Shown here piece after piece: positions 9,450 through 17,619 of a stretch of DNA of 64,000 nucleotides. Position 1 is the first letter of the stretch, and each line of letters starts with the position of its first letter. Source of the DNA: Flavobacteriaceae bacterium PS02293 (GTDB taxonomy: Bacteria; Bacteroidota; Bacteroidia; Flavobacteriales; Weeksellaceae); the NCBI GenBank assembly GCA_029960045.1, contig JASCOV010000005.1, positions 186,001 to 250,000 on the forward strand, given 5' to 3'. The notes beneath the pieces were generated by a model that was not told where the DNA came from, made no database searches, and saw only the letters and a list, made by a program, of their open reading frames with translations. The translations under genes were made by a program, and so were the position numbers.

Positions 9450-10115
9450 CTAGTCAAACTTTGCGTGACTTCCTACATAATGCAGAAACTCTTGTCTTGT
9501 AATTGGATTAGTCCTGAAAATCCCACTCAATTCCGCTGTAATTGTAGAACTGGCGGTGTCTTTTATCCCACGACAATTGACGCAAAGGTGTTTTGCATCT
9601 ATTATACAAGCGACATTATTGGTTCCTAAAGCTTCTTTTAAAGCATCAACAATTTGCATTGTTAATCTTTCTTGCACTTGCGGACGTTTTGCGTAATAAT
9701 CTACAATTCTATTGATCTTTGACAATCCAATAACTTCTCCGCTCGAGATGTAGGCAACGTGCGCTTTCCCGATAATTGGTAGAAAATGATGTTCACAGAA
9801 AGAATACACTGTAATATCTTTCTCAACCAGCATCTGGCGGTACTTGTACTGATTTTTGAATGTTGAAATCCCAGGTTTGTTTTCCGGAAGTAAGCCTCCA
9901 AAGATTTCGTTCACATACATTTTTGCGACACGTTTTGGAGAATCTTTCAGAGAATCATCAGTCATATCAAGACCTAAAGTCTGCATAATTTCGCCAAAAA
10001 GTCCTTCTATTTTCTTGATTTTTTCTTCGGGATTCAGATCAAAAGCATCTGTTCTAAGAGGCGTGTGGTCTTTTCCAGTAAACAGATCATCATCATTATC
10101 AGAAATGTGTTCCAT
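9450..10115 (-). CDS. folE: GTP cyclohydrolase I
   Basis: A 221-residue enzyme converting GTP to 7,8-dihydroneopterin triphosphate, the first step of folate and related pterin synthesis. Zinc and catalytic motifs are visible: FCEHHFLPIIGKAHVAYI (Cys and His ligands), GLSKINRIVDYYAKRPQVQE, and HLCVNCRGIKD with the third ligand. I place the start at the ATG at 10115. The longer frame begins with a TTG at 10139 that lies inside a TATTTTTG -7 promoter element, so it cannot be in the mRNA. It is the first gene of an operon with the 89-residue protein and cysS. Confidence 0.95.
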   Translation of the reverse strand: MEHISDNDDDLFTGKDHTPLRTDAFDLNPEEKIKKIEGLFGEIMQTLGLDMTDDSLKDSPKRVAKMYVNEIFGGLLPENKPGISTFKNQYKYRQMLVEKDITVYSFCEHHFLPIIGKAHVAYISSGEVIGLSKINRIVDYYAKRPQVQERLTMQIVDALKEALGTNNVACIIDAKHLCVNCRGIKDTASSTITAELSGIFRTNPITRQEFLHYVGSHAKFD

Positions 10116-10136
10116 AATATCATTAATAATAAGAAG

Positions 10137-10144
10137 CAAAAATA
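10137..10144 (-). promoter_or_regulatory. -7 element upstream of folE
   Basis: TATTTTTG on the minus strand matches the Bacteroidota TAnnTTTG element and ends 21 bases before the folE ATG. No good -33 TTG is seen at the usual spacing. Confidence 0.6.
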
Positions 10145-10235
10145 AACAAAATTTATCTACTCCATCGAGAGTAAATCTAAAGATTTGATTATAAAAAGAA
10201 TAGATTTAGAAAGCGTCTAAAAAACTAAAAAAAAA

Positions 10236-10264
10236 TTGAAATGATTTGAATTTTTATATATTTG
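10236..10264 (+). promoter_or_regulatory. Promoter of the acpP operon
   Basis: TTG (10236-10238), an 18-base spacer and TATATTTG (10257-10264) match the Bacteroidota -33/-7 consensus. The leader to the acpP ATG is about 25 bases and A-rich. Confidence 0.75.
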
Positions 10265-10296
10265 CACCAAATTAACATAATTAAAAATAAAATACT

Positions 10297-10536
10297 ATGT
10301 CAGACATTGCATCAAGAGTAAAAGCTATCATCGCTGATAAGCTTGACGTTGAAGAAACAGAAGTGACTCCAGAAGCTAGCTTCACAAACGATTTAGGAGC
10401 TGATTCTTTGGATACGGTTGAACTTATCATGGAATTCGAAAAAGAATTCAACATCCAAATCCCTGATGATCAAGCAGAGAAAATTACAACTGTTGGTCAC
10501 GCTATTGCTTACATCGAAGAAGTTGTAAATAAATAA
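10297..10536 (+). CDS. acpP: Acyl carrier protein
   Basis: A 79-residue acidic four-helix protein that carries growing fatty-acyl chains on a phosphopantetheine arm. The attachment Ser is in [12 protein letters not shown] near residue 37. Helix II and the acidic surface ([13 protein letters not shown]) are as expected. It is the first gene of the plus-strand operon with fabF, rnc, the IPExxVDY gene and pyk, preceded by a strong consensus promoter. Confidence 0.98.
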   Translation: MSDIASRVKAIIADKLDVEETEVTPEASFTNDLGADSLDTVELIMEFEKEFNIQIPDDQAEKITTVGHAIAYIEEVVNK

Positions 10537-10561
10537 TATTTATTCAAGACAAAAAAAATTT

Positions 10562-11809
10562 ATGGAATTAAAGAGAGTAGTTGTAACCGGCTTCGGCGCT
10601 ATTACACCAATTGGAAATAACGCTAAAGAATACTGGGAAAGCCTTAAAATAGGAGCAAGTGGCGCTGCCCCGATTACTCTTTTTGATTCCACTAATTTTA
10701 AAACTAAGTTCGCCAGTGAGGTAAAAAACTTTGACCCTCTTAATTATTTCGATAAAAAAGAGGCGAAAAAGATGGATAGAAATTCTCAGTTTGGGCAAAT
10801 TGCCGCTAGAGAAGCTATCGCTCACGGAAGACTTATTGAAGACAATGTCGATAAAAATCGTGTTGGTGTAATCTGGGGATCAGGAATCGGCGGACTGGAA
10901 ACTTTTGAAACAGAAGTTTTAGGTTTTGCAGAGTCTAAAGGTATTCCGAGATTCAATCCTTTCTTTATTCCAAAAATGATTGCGGACATTACGCCGGGAA
11001 ATATTTCTATCGAATATGGTTTCCACGGGCCTAATTACACAACCGTTTCGGCTTGTGCTTCTTCTGCCAATGCTTTGATTGATGCTAAAATGCTTATTAA
11101 CTTAGGCAAAGCAGACGTTATTGTTTGTGGTGGTTCAGAAGCTGCTGTTACAGCCAGCGGAATGGGAGGTTTCAACGCAATGCACGCACTTTCTACGAGA
11201 AATGATGATCCGAAAACAGCTTCCAGACCTTTTGACAAAGACAGAGATGGATTTGTATTGGGCGAAGGCGCAGGTTGTATCATTCTTGAAGAATACGAAC
11301 ACGCAAAAAAACGAGGTGCAACAATCTATGCAGAATTAGCTGGTGGCGGAATGAGTGCTGATGCACATCATATGACTGCTCCACATCCTGAAGGACTTGG
11401 CGCTTATCTGGTAATGAAAAATTGTCTGGAAGACGCAGGTGTAACTGCCGATGAAGTAGATCATATCAACATGCATGGTACATCTACTCCACTGGGAGAC
11501 ATCGCAGAATCCAATGCGATTGCAAAATTATTCGGAGAACACGCTTTTGATATTCAGATCAATTCTACAAAATCAATGACAGGCCACCTTTTGGGAGCGG
11601 CTGGAGTTATTGAAGCAATTGCTGCATTACACGCTATTATCCACGGTATTGTTCCACCAACAATCAATCACTTTACTGATGATGAAAACATCGACCCAAG
11701 ATTGAATTTCACATTCAATACTGCGGTTGAAAAAGAAGTTAACATCGCTATGAGTAATACTTTTGGTTTCGGAGGTCACAATGCTTGTGTCCTTTTCAAA
11801 AAAATATAA
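10562..11809 (+). CDS. fabF: 3-oxoacyl-ACP synthase II
   Basis: A 415-residue condensing enzyme elongating acyl-ACP with malonyl-ACP. The Cys-His-His triad is visible: Cys in VSACASSANAL, His in NMHGTSTPLGD and His in KSMTGHLLGAAG. The glycine-rich end NTFGFGGHNACVLF is typical. It lies 25 bases after acpP, the common acpP-fabF pairing. Confidence 0.98.
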   Translation: MELKRVVVTGFGAITPIGNNAKEYWESLKIGASGAAPITLFDSTNFKTKFASEVKNFDPLNYFDKKEAKKMDRNSQFGQIAAREAIAHGRLIEDNVDKNRVGVIWGSGIGGLETFETEVLGFAESKGIPRFNPFFIPKMIADITPGNISIEYGFHGPNYTTVSACASSANALIDAKMLINLGKADVIVCGGSEAAVTASGMGGFNAMHALSTRNDDPKTASRPFDKDRDGFVLGEGAGCIILEEYEHAKKRGATIYAELAGGGMSADAHHMTAPHPEGLGAYLVMKNCLEDAGVTADEVDHINMHGTSTPLGDIAESNAIAKLFGEHAFDIQINSTKSMTGHLLGAAGVIEAIAALHAIIHGIVPPTINHFTDDENIDPRLNFTFNTAVEKEVNIAMSNTFGFGGHNACVLFKKI

Positions 11810-11818
11810 TATGTTTTT

Positions 11819-12589
11819 ATGGAGTTGAAAAGTTATTTTTCTAAATTCCTTCTTAAAAACAGAGCACAAAAACTTTCGGAAAAAGATATTCTTTTTCGCA
11901 AAAACATTTCAAACATCGTTGGGTATAACATCCACGATATTGAGATCTTTAAAGAAGCATTTTCATTAAAATCTTCTTCAAAAAGTACGAATAAAAAAAA
12001 TTACGAACGTCTAGAGTTTTTAGGGGATTCTGTTTTAGGAACCATTATTTCTTGTCATCTTTTTCAAACCTATCCGAATGAAAACGAAGGATTTCTCACG
12101 CAGATGAAATCCAAAATTGTCAACAGAAAGAATCTTAACAAACTTGGAGAAGATCTTAAATTAAGTTCTCTTTTACAAGCAGATACAAGTCAGACAATCC
12201 TTAGTGAAAACATTTCCGGGAATCTTTTGGAAGCTTTGATTGGCGCACTTTATCTTGATATCGATTATGAATTTTGTAAGAAAATAGTTCTTGACAGAAT
12301 TCTTACGCCTTCAACCATCAATAAGCTGGAGAATAAAATCATCAGCTACAAAGGTCTTCTGTTGGAATGGAGTCAAAAGAAAAAAATTCCTATCAAATAT
12401 GAAACCTGTGAAGAAATCCAGCCTAATAAAGTCACGGTTTTCCGCTGTCACGTTTGGCTTCACAATGAAAAAATTGCAAATGCTGTAGAAACTTCGAAAA
12501 AGAAAGCAGAAGAAAAAGCAGCACAACGCGCATTTTACGTTTTGAGTAAGAAAGAAAACATTATTGAGCATCAAAAAACAGTATCTTAA
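11819..12589 (+). CDS. rnc: Ribonuclease III
   Basis: A 256-residue dsRNA-specific endonuclease for rRNA processing and RNA turnover. The signature YERLEFLGDSVLG lies near residues 62-74, and the downstream acidic residue is in NLLEALIGALYLD. The C-terminal third is a dsRNA-binding domain (YKGLLLEWSQKKKIPIKYE ... SKKKAEEKAAQRAFYVL). It starts 9 bases after fabF, and the next gene overlaps its 3' end by 26 bases, so translation is probably coupled. Confidence 0.97.
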   Translation: MELKSYFSKFLLKNRAQKLSEKDILFRKNISNIVGYNIHDIEIFKEAFSLKSSSKSTNKKNYERLEFLGDSVLGTIISCHLFQTYPNENEGFLTQMKSKIVNRKNLNKLGEDLKLSSLLQADTSQTILSENISGNLLEALIGALYLDIDYEFCKKIVLDRILTPSTINKLENKIISYKGLLLEWSQKKKIPIKYETCEEIQPNKVTVFRCHVWLHNEKIANAVETSKKKAEEKAAQRAFYVLSKKENIIEHQKTVS

Positions 12590-13037
12590 ACTAGAAGAAG
12601 ATCTTACAGAGATCAACGTCGGATTGATTAGACTTGCAAAACCAATCCCGGAACACGAATTGTTTTTTTTCATTAATGACATCAATACTTTCAAATTCAG
12701 AAGAGTTGATGATATTCTCATAAAAGGCGAATATTTCGACCATTCTTTTTCGCGATATCAGGCTTACGACAGATCTTCCAAAAACTGTTTCAGTTTCATT
12801 TCCAACAAGTCTATTGTCTCAATTCAGAAAAAAGTACAAAATCAGCTTTTTTCAGATGAATCAAATATTAAATTTTTACTAAATCTGCACCAGGATGTGG
12901 ATTACATTTTAACTAATTCGGATATGTTTGCGGAATTTTCATTAATTTTGCTCCCGGAAAATTTTGTCTTCCAAATTCAAGAATATCCATTAAGTTCTGA
13001 AGAAGAGCTTTATCAATTAATTCAATATTATGAATAA
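12564..13037 (+). CDS. IPExxVDY family protein
   Basis: A 157-residue cytoplasmic protein of a Bacteroidota-restricted family named for a motif that appears here as IPEHELFFFINDINTF followed by RRVDDI. Biochemical function is unknown. It has no signal peptide or membrane span. No ATG precedes the motif, so the TTG at 12564 inside rnc is the best start. It overlaps rnc by 26 bases and pyk by 8 bases, which supports coupled translation. The conserved position between rnc and pyk hints at a housekeeping role but proves nothing. Confidence 0.8.
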   Translation: MSIKKQYLKLEEDLTEINVGLIRLAKPIPEHELFFFINDINTFKFRRVDDILIKGEYFDHSFSRYQAYDRSSKNCFSFISNKSIVSIQKKVQNQLFSDESNIKFLLNLHQDVDYILTNSDMFAEFSLILLPENFVFQIQEYPLSSEEELYQLIQYYE

Positions 13038-14475
13038 AAACCTAAAAAAAACAAAAATCATTGCAACACTAGGACCAGCATCTTCCAGCAAGGAAACGAT
13101 GATCCAAATGATCCAAGCCGGTGTTGACGTATTCAGAATAAACTTTTCACACGCCGATTACGAATTGGTGTTGAAAAATGTCAATATTATCCGGGAGATC
13201 AACAAAGAATATGGCTACTCTGTATCTATTCTTGGAGATCTTCAAGGACCAAAACTGAGAGTTGGTGCTGTAAAGGAAGGATCTTTCCTTAATCCTGGAG
13301 ACATTCTTACTTTCACAAACGAAAAAATTGAAGGCGATTCTACAAGAGTTTACATGACTTATCAGCAGTTTCCTCAGGACGTAAAAGTTGGAGAAAGAAT
13401 CTTGATTGATGATGGTAAATTGGTTTTTGAAGTAATCGAAACCAACAACTTAGATACTGTAAGAGCTAAAACGATCCAAGGTGGACCTTTGAGTTCTAAA
13501 AAAGGGGTGAATCTCCCTAACACAAACGTTTCTCTTCCTGCATTGACGGAAAAGGATATCGAAGATGCAAACTTCATGTTGGATCACGAATTTGACTGGA
13601 TTGCATTATCATTTGTACGTCACGCTCAGGATATCATCGATCTTAAAGATTTGATGGCAAAACATCCAACCAACAAAACCAAAACACCAATCATTGCAAA
13701 AATCGAGAAACCAGAAGGTGTGAAAAACATCGATGAGATTTTGCTGGAATGTGATTGTCTAATGGTTGCCAGAGGAGATCTAGGTGTGGAAGTTCCTATG
13801 GAGCAAGTTCCTGTAATCCAGAAAAACTTGGTAAATAAAGCTAGACTTTATGCTAAACCAGTAATCATCGCAACGCAGATGATGGAGACAATGATCAATA
13901 TCCTTACGCCTACAAGAGCGGAAGTAAATGACGTTGCCAACTCTGTACTTGATGGTGCTGATGCGGTAATGCTTTCCGGAGAAACTTCTGTTGGAAAATA
14001 CCCAGTTGAAGTGGTTAGCAATATGGCTAAAATCGTTAAGAATATTGAGAAAACAGCTCTTTATTCAAAACTAAACCACGTAATCGAAGAAAAGATCAAT
14101 TGTGTGGATGAGCGTTTTATTACAGATAAAATTTGTCGTTCTGCAGTGGATGTTGCAAAATCTACAGGTGCTGAAGCTATTGTAACTTTGACTTCTTCAG
14201 GTTACACAGCATTCCAAATCTCTGCACACAGACCATCTTCTCACATCATTGTTTTCAGTAACAACAAACGTGTGATTACGATGCTGAACCTACTTTGGGG
14301 TGTAAGAGCTTTCTATTACGATATGGAAAAATCTACGGATGAAACGGTAATACAAGTGAATATGTTGACACACAACTATGGATTTGTAGAGCAAGGTGAT
14401 TATGTTATCAACCTGAATGCAATGCCAGTTCACAACGGTGGAAAAACCAATACAATGAGATTATCTACAATATAA
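13030..14475 (+). CDS. pyk: Pyruvate kinase
   Basis: A 481-residue glycolytic enzyme that transfers phosphate from phosphoenolpyruvate to ADP. Motifs include KIIATLGPASSS at the start, RINFSHADYE, GDLQGPKLRVG, the catalytic Lys region IIAKIEKPEG and MVARGDLGVEVPMEQVP. The C-terminal regulatory domain is present (AEAIVTLTSSGYTAFQIS). Last gene of the acpP operon, followed by a strong terminator. Confidence 0.97.
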   Translation: MNKNLKKTKIIATLGPASSSKETMIQMIQAGVDVFRINFSHADYELVLKNVNIIREINKEYGYSVSILGDLQGPKLRVGAVKEGSFLNPGDILTFTNEKIEGDSTRVYMTYQQFPQDVKVGERILIDDGKLVFEVIETNNLDTVRAKTIQGGPLSSKKGVNLPNTNVSLPALTEKDIEDANFMLDHEFDWIALSFVRHAQDIIDLKDLMAKHPTNKTKTPIIAKIEKPEGVKNIDEILLECDCLMVARGDLGVEVPMEQVPVIQKNLVNKARLYAKPVIIATQMMETMINILTPTRAEVNDVANSVLDGADAVMLSGETSVGKYPVEVVSNMAKIVKNIEKTALYSKLNHVIEEKINCVDERFITDKICRSAVDVAKSTGAEAIVTLTSSGYTAFQISAHRPSSHIIVFSNNKRVITMLNLLWGVRAFYYDMEKSTDETVIQVNMLTHNYGFVEQGDYVINLNAMPVHNGGKTNTMRLSTI

Positions 14476-14494
14476 TTTCTTACAAATAATAAAA

Positions 14495-14520
14495 AAATCC
14501 CGCTCAGTTGAGTGGGATTT
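14495..14520 (+). terminator. Terminator of the acpP-pyk operon
   Basis: AAATCCCGCTCA (14495-14506) pairs with TGAGTGGGATTT (14509-14520), one G-T pair, followed by a T-run. The A-run on the left makes it potentially bidirectional. Confidence 0.85.
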
Positions 14521-14563
14521 TTTTTGATTAATGATCATATTTAATAATTATTAATCAAAAAAA

Positions 14564-14584
14564 AATCCTGCGAATTGCAGGATT
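14564..14584 (-). terminator. Terminator of the second S8 protease gene
   Basis: AATCCTGC (14564-14571) pairs with GCAGGATT (14577-14584) around a 5-base loop. On the minus strand a run of T follows. Confidence 0.85.
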
Positions 14585-14608
14585 AATATAATTTTGAAAT
14601 TGATAAAA

Positions 14609-16693
14609 TTATTCTTTAATAATTTTCTTTGATATAACGCCCGTTTTAGTTTTAACCGTCAAGATATAAACAGAACTTGGGAGTTTGCTTAGACTTATTG
14701 TTTGTAATTTTGAAGACTTAGTATTTTCAAGAATCAATTTTCCATTCAAATCAAAAAGAGCGATTCTTTCTATTTCATTTGGAGCATTGATATTAATGAT
14801 GTCTTTTGTTTTGGTTGGATAGATTTTCACTTCATCCTTAGTTGAATTATCTGCTACCAAAGTTGTCTTTTTAGTTCCTGTTGCAACCCAAGCAAAATAT
14901 TGAGCTATAGGATCACCTCCAGTAGTTGTAGAATTACCATCTTGATCGACTAAAGTTCCTTTGTTTGAAACTACTATTCTATAAATCCCATTTGCTATTG
15001 GGTTATCAATTACGACTTGTTCTACATTATCAACTAAGTTATCTCCTTTTGTGGCATTAGCATTTGGATCACTAATATCTAATTTCCAAGGATAATATGT
15101 AGTTCCGGAGCTAACTTCTACAACTCGAAGATCTAAGTCATTCACAATTCTGGAGGTATGATTATTTTGCATATCCGCATCAGTAGTAAAATAAGCGATA
15201 GCAGGATCTACCCAGGAAATACTGACTTTCAATGGTTCATTACCCCTTGCTTTTATTTCTTTTGTAAAATTAGGAGCACTAGATTTTAGATTACCTCTTT
15301 CAAAATAAGAATCTTCATTTAATTTATTGACTAAAACCTGAGCTGCTTTCTTGCCATCTACCAATCCCCAACCATACCAGACGTCTGGACCAGGTCTTCC
15401 GGCTTCATTGGCAGTATGTGTCAAAAGTGCTTTCATCTCATCTGCCTGAAAGATGTAATTACTGTTGCCAGAAATATTTCTTTGAATCTGCGTTAATGCT
15501 CCTGCAATCCCAGTTACAATAGGTGTGGCAAAAGATGTTCCGTATGTAATAGTATAATTTCCTGTAGATGAGTTTGCCATATACATATCTACACCTACAG
15601 CTGACAAATCAGGTTTCACAGCACCATCTTTTCTGGGACCGGCACTACTAAAGAATCCTTTTACAACATCAGTAGAAGTTGTGTATTTGTTTCCTGAAGT
15701 AGTCAATTGATTTACGGCAGCAACTGTTATAATATTCTTAGCCAATGAGCCATAACCGATACAATTATAACCCTGACTACAATTTGCTGGCGGAATCTCA
15801 TCTCCAGCAGCAAAAGGAACCCAAGAACTTGTGGCAGAATTGTATTTCAATTTGGTAGAAGTAGGTCCAGGACCTACACCATAATAATTCCCTGTTGATT
15901 TGAAGATAATCTGCTGAGGCTGAGCATAAACTATTTTATCAAAGTTATAATCATTTTCATAATAAGCACCGGAATAGGTATCTTGATGATTCAGCTCATA
16001 GTTTCCATACCAATAATAAGTACTGCCGGAAAGTAGCCATCCTAAATTAACACCATAAGAATGATTAGAAATATTAAGATTCGGAAGCGCTGCCAATTTT
16101 TCATATTGATTCCCTAGCGGATTAGTTTTCGCAAACATGTAGTTATCCGTAGTTCCAGAAGGCAAAACACCTTTAGCATAAGATTTTGGGAAACCAGAAG
16201 CATTACCTGCTACAGCACCACTAGCAATCAAGACACTATTTACATTTGTTGTGTGAGCACTTATGGCAACCGTGGTTCCTCCTGGGATTTGTGATTCTGA
16301 ACTTTCATTGTTAAAGGCTCTGTCTGTTGTAAATTGTTCGTGGCCAGCAGTAACTAATCCTGAATCAAAAACGGTAATTTTAATTCCACTTCCTGTTACT
16401 GCAGCAGCATTAGGAATACCGGCTTGTAGTTCATCTATATTTGAAGTTGCGTTGGCACGTGTTTCTTCTGTTGAATAGAACAATGGAATTTTTCCTGCAA
16501 AACCTGCAAAATTTTGCTTTAAACTATCGACAGTTTTTTGCGAATATTTATTTTGGCTATTCTGAAAATAACGATCCAGTTTTTTTTCATTTTCTACTCT
16601 TTGCTTCGTAAACTCATTTTTAAGTTTAAGACTTTGAGCATTTGAAAAAGAAAAAGAAAATAACATTCCAATACCGAGTACAACTTTTTTCAT
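14609..16693 (-). CDS. S8 subtilisin-like secreted protease with T9SS sorting domain
   Basis: A 694-residue protein. The signal peptide starts MKKVVLGIGMLFSFSFSNAQ. The S8 triad is Asp in TVFDSGLVTAGHEQF, His in ISAHTTNVNSVL and Ser in YGTSFATPIVTGIAG. A beta-sandwich region follows the catalytic domain (VSISWVDPAIAYF ... NGIYRIVVSNKGTLVD), like the C-terminal P-type or pre-peptidase units of this family. The end is a type A sorting domain (VKIYPTKTKDIININ, LFDLNGKLILEN, ending SKKIIKE). I choose the ATG at 16693. The in-frame TTG at 16711 overlaps a TATCTTTG promoter element. It acts outside the cell; substrate unknown. Confidence 0.93.
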   Translation of the reverse strand: MKKVVLGIGMLFSFSFSNAQSLKLKNEFTKQRVENEKKLDRYFQNSQNKYSQKTVDSLKQNFAGFAGKIPLFYSTEETRANATSNIDELQAGIPNAAAVTGSGIKITVFDSGLVTAGHEQFTTDRAFNNESSESQIPGGTTVAISAHTTNVNSVLIASGAVAGNASGFPKSYAKGVLPSGTTDNYMFAKTNPLGNQYEKLAALPNLNISNHSYGVNLGWLLSGSTYYWYGNYELNHQDTYSGAYYENDYNFDKIVYAQPQQIIFKSTGNYYGVGPGPTSTKLKYNSATSSWVPFAAGDEIPPANCSQGYNCIGYGSLAKNIITVAAVNQLTTSGNKYTTSTDVVKGFFSSAGPRKDGAVKPDLSAVGVDMYMANSSTGNYTITYGTSFATPIVTGIAGALTQIQRNISGNSNYIFQADEMKALLTHTANEAGRPGPDVWYGWGLVDGKKAAQVLVNKLNEDSYFERGNLKSSAPNFTKEIKARGNEPLKVSISWVDPAIAYFTTDADMQNNHTSRIVNDLDLRVVEVSSGTTYYPWKLDISDPNANATKGDNLVDNVEQVVIDNPIANGIYRIVVSNKGTLVDQDGNSTTTGGDPIAQYFAWVATGTKKTTLVADNSTKDEVKIYPTKTKDIININAPNEIERIALFDLNGKLILENTKSSKLQTISLSKLPSSVYILTVKTKTGVISKKIIKE

Positions 16694-16708
16694 CTTAAAA
16701 ACTTTTTG

Positions 16709-16716
16709 CAAAGATA
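16709..16716 (-). promoter_or_regulatory. -7 element upstream of the second S8 protease
   Basis: TATCTTTG on the minus strand fits TAnnTTTG and ends 15 bases before the ATG at 16693. This leaves only a short leader and rules out the upstream TTG as start. Confidence 0.6.
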
Positions 16717-16753
16717 AAAAATACTTGTATCATATCAGTTTTAAAAATGTCAA

Positions 16754-17467
16754 CTATTTATTTTTGAATTTCTTAAATGAAGTCTCGAAATGAAGTTTTA
16801 AATCCCCAACATCTTCATCACTGCAATAGCCGTATTTCAGAATATTAAAAGTATTAAAGCTTTGGAGCGAATAATATAAAAATGAATTAATTTCAGGAAG
16901 CTCAAATCCCATTGAAATAAAATAATCATCAGTCAAATTCTTTCTGATCCATTCTACAAAATCGGGAAGCTTCCATTTATTTTTAATCTCACCAAAAGTA
17001 ATACCTGAACTCACTGGTTGGACAAATTCTCCGTGTCTTGGTTTCATTAATTCTTCGCTGGATTTTGTTTTAAAATAAACTTTAATATCATTATTAAGAG
17101 CAACCTTTTTCTTATTTTCATTAAATAATTTTGAGTCTGCAGAAAGATTTCCAGATAATTTTTTCTTGACTTCTACTTCTTCAATTTCTGTAACTAATTT
17201 TATTAGATTAATGAAAACGTCATCATTATTTTTAATCTTCAAAACCTTCCTTTCGTAACTTTCTTTCACAAATCGTAGTTCATCTCCAACATTTGCATTA
17301 ATAATAAATTGACCTTGTGAATTAGAATAAACTTTCTCTTGAGAATTAATATTAATGATCAAAACCTGATTGACATTCACAGAATCAGACACAATTTTTC
17401 CTTTGATCTGTTGTGAAGAAAGCTGTTGTGAAATCAGTAAAACGAAAGAGAATAGAAATATCTTCAA
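16754..17467 (-). CDS. Secreted carboxypeptidase-regulatory-like domain protein
   Basis: 237 residues with a signal peptide (MKIFLFSFVLLISQQLSSQ). Residues ~20-95 resemble the carboxypeptidase D regulatory-like beta-sandwich used at the N terminus of TonB-dependent receptors and related Bacteroidota proteins (IKGKIVSDSVNVNQVLI ... YSNSQGQFIINANVGDELRF). The remaining 140 residues are charged and not recognised. No TonB-receptor barrel is attached, so it is a stand-alone periplasmic or outer-membrane-associated protein of unknown role. It lies 60 bases upstream of the S8 gene on the same strand. Confidence 0.7.
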   Translation of the reverse strand: MKIFLFSFVLLISQQLSSQQIKGKIVSDSVNVNQVLIININSQEKVYSNSQGQFIINANVGDELRFVKESYERKVLKIKNNDDVFINLIKLVTEIEEVEVKKKLSGNLSADSKLFNENKKKVALNNDIKVYFKTKSSEELMKPRHGEFVQPVSSGITFGEIKNKWKLPDFVEWIRKNLTDDYFISMGFELPEINSFLYYSLQSFNTFNILKYGYCSDEDVGDLKLHFETSFKKFKNK

Positions 17468-17619
17468 AGGCTATTTTTCATCAAAAATAATTTTTATTCC
17501 GGCTGCCAAAACACATTTAACCATGATTAACTTTTTTATGAAGAATTAACAAAATCGGATTTCTAAAGCATTTTATTTATCTTTTTAAAACCTTAACTTT
17601 ACACCAAATTACAATGTAG

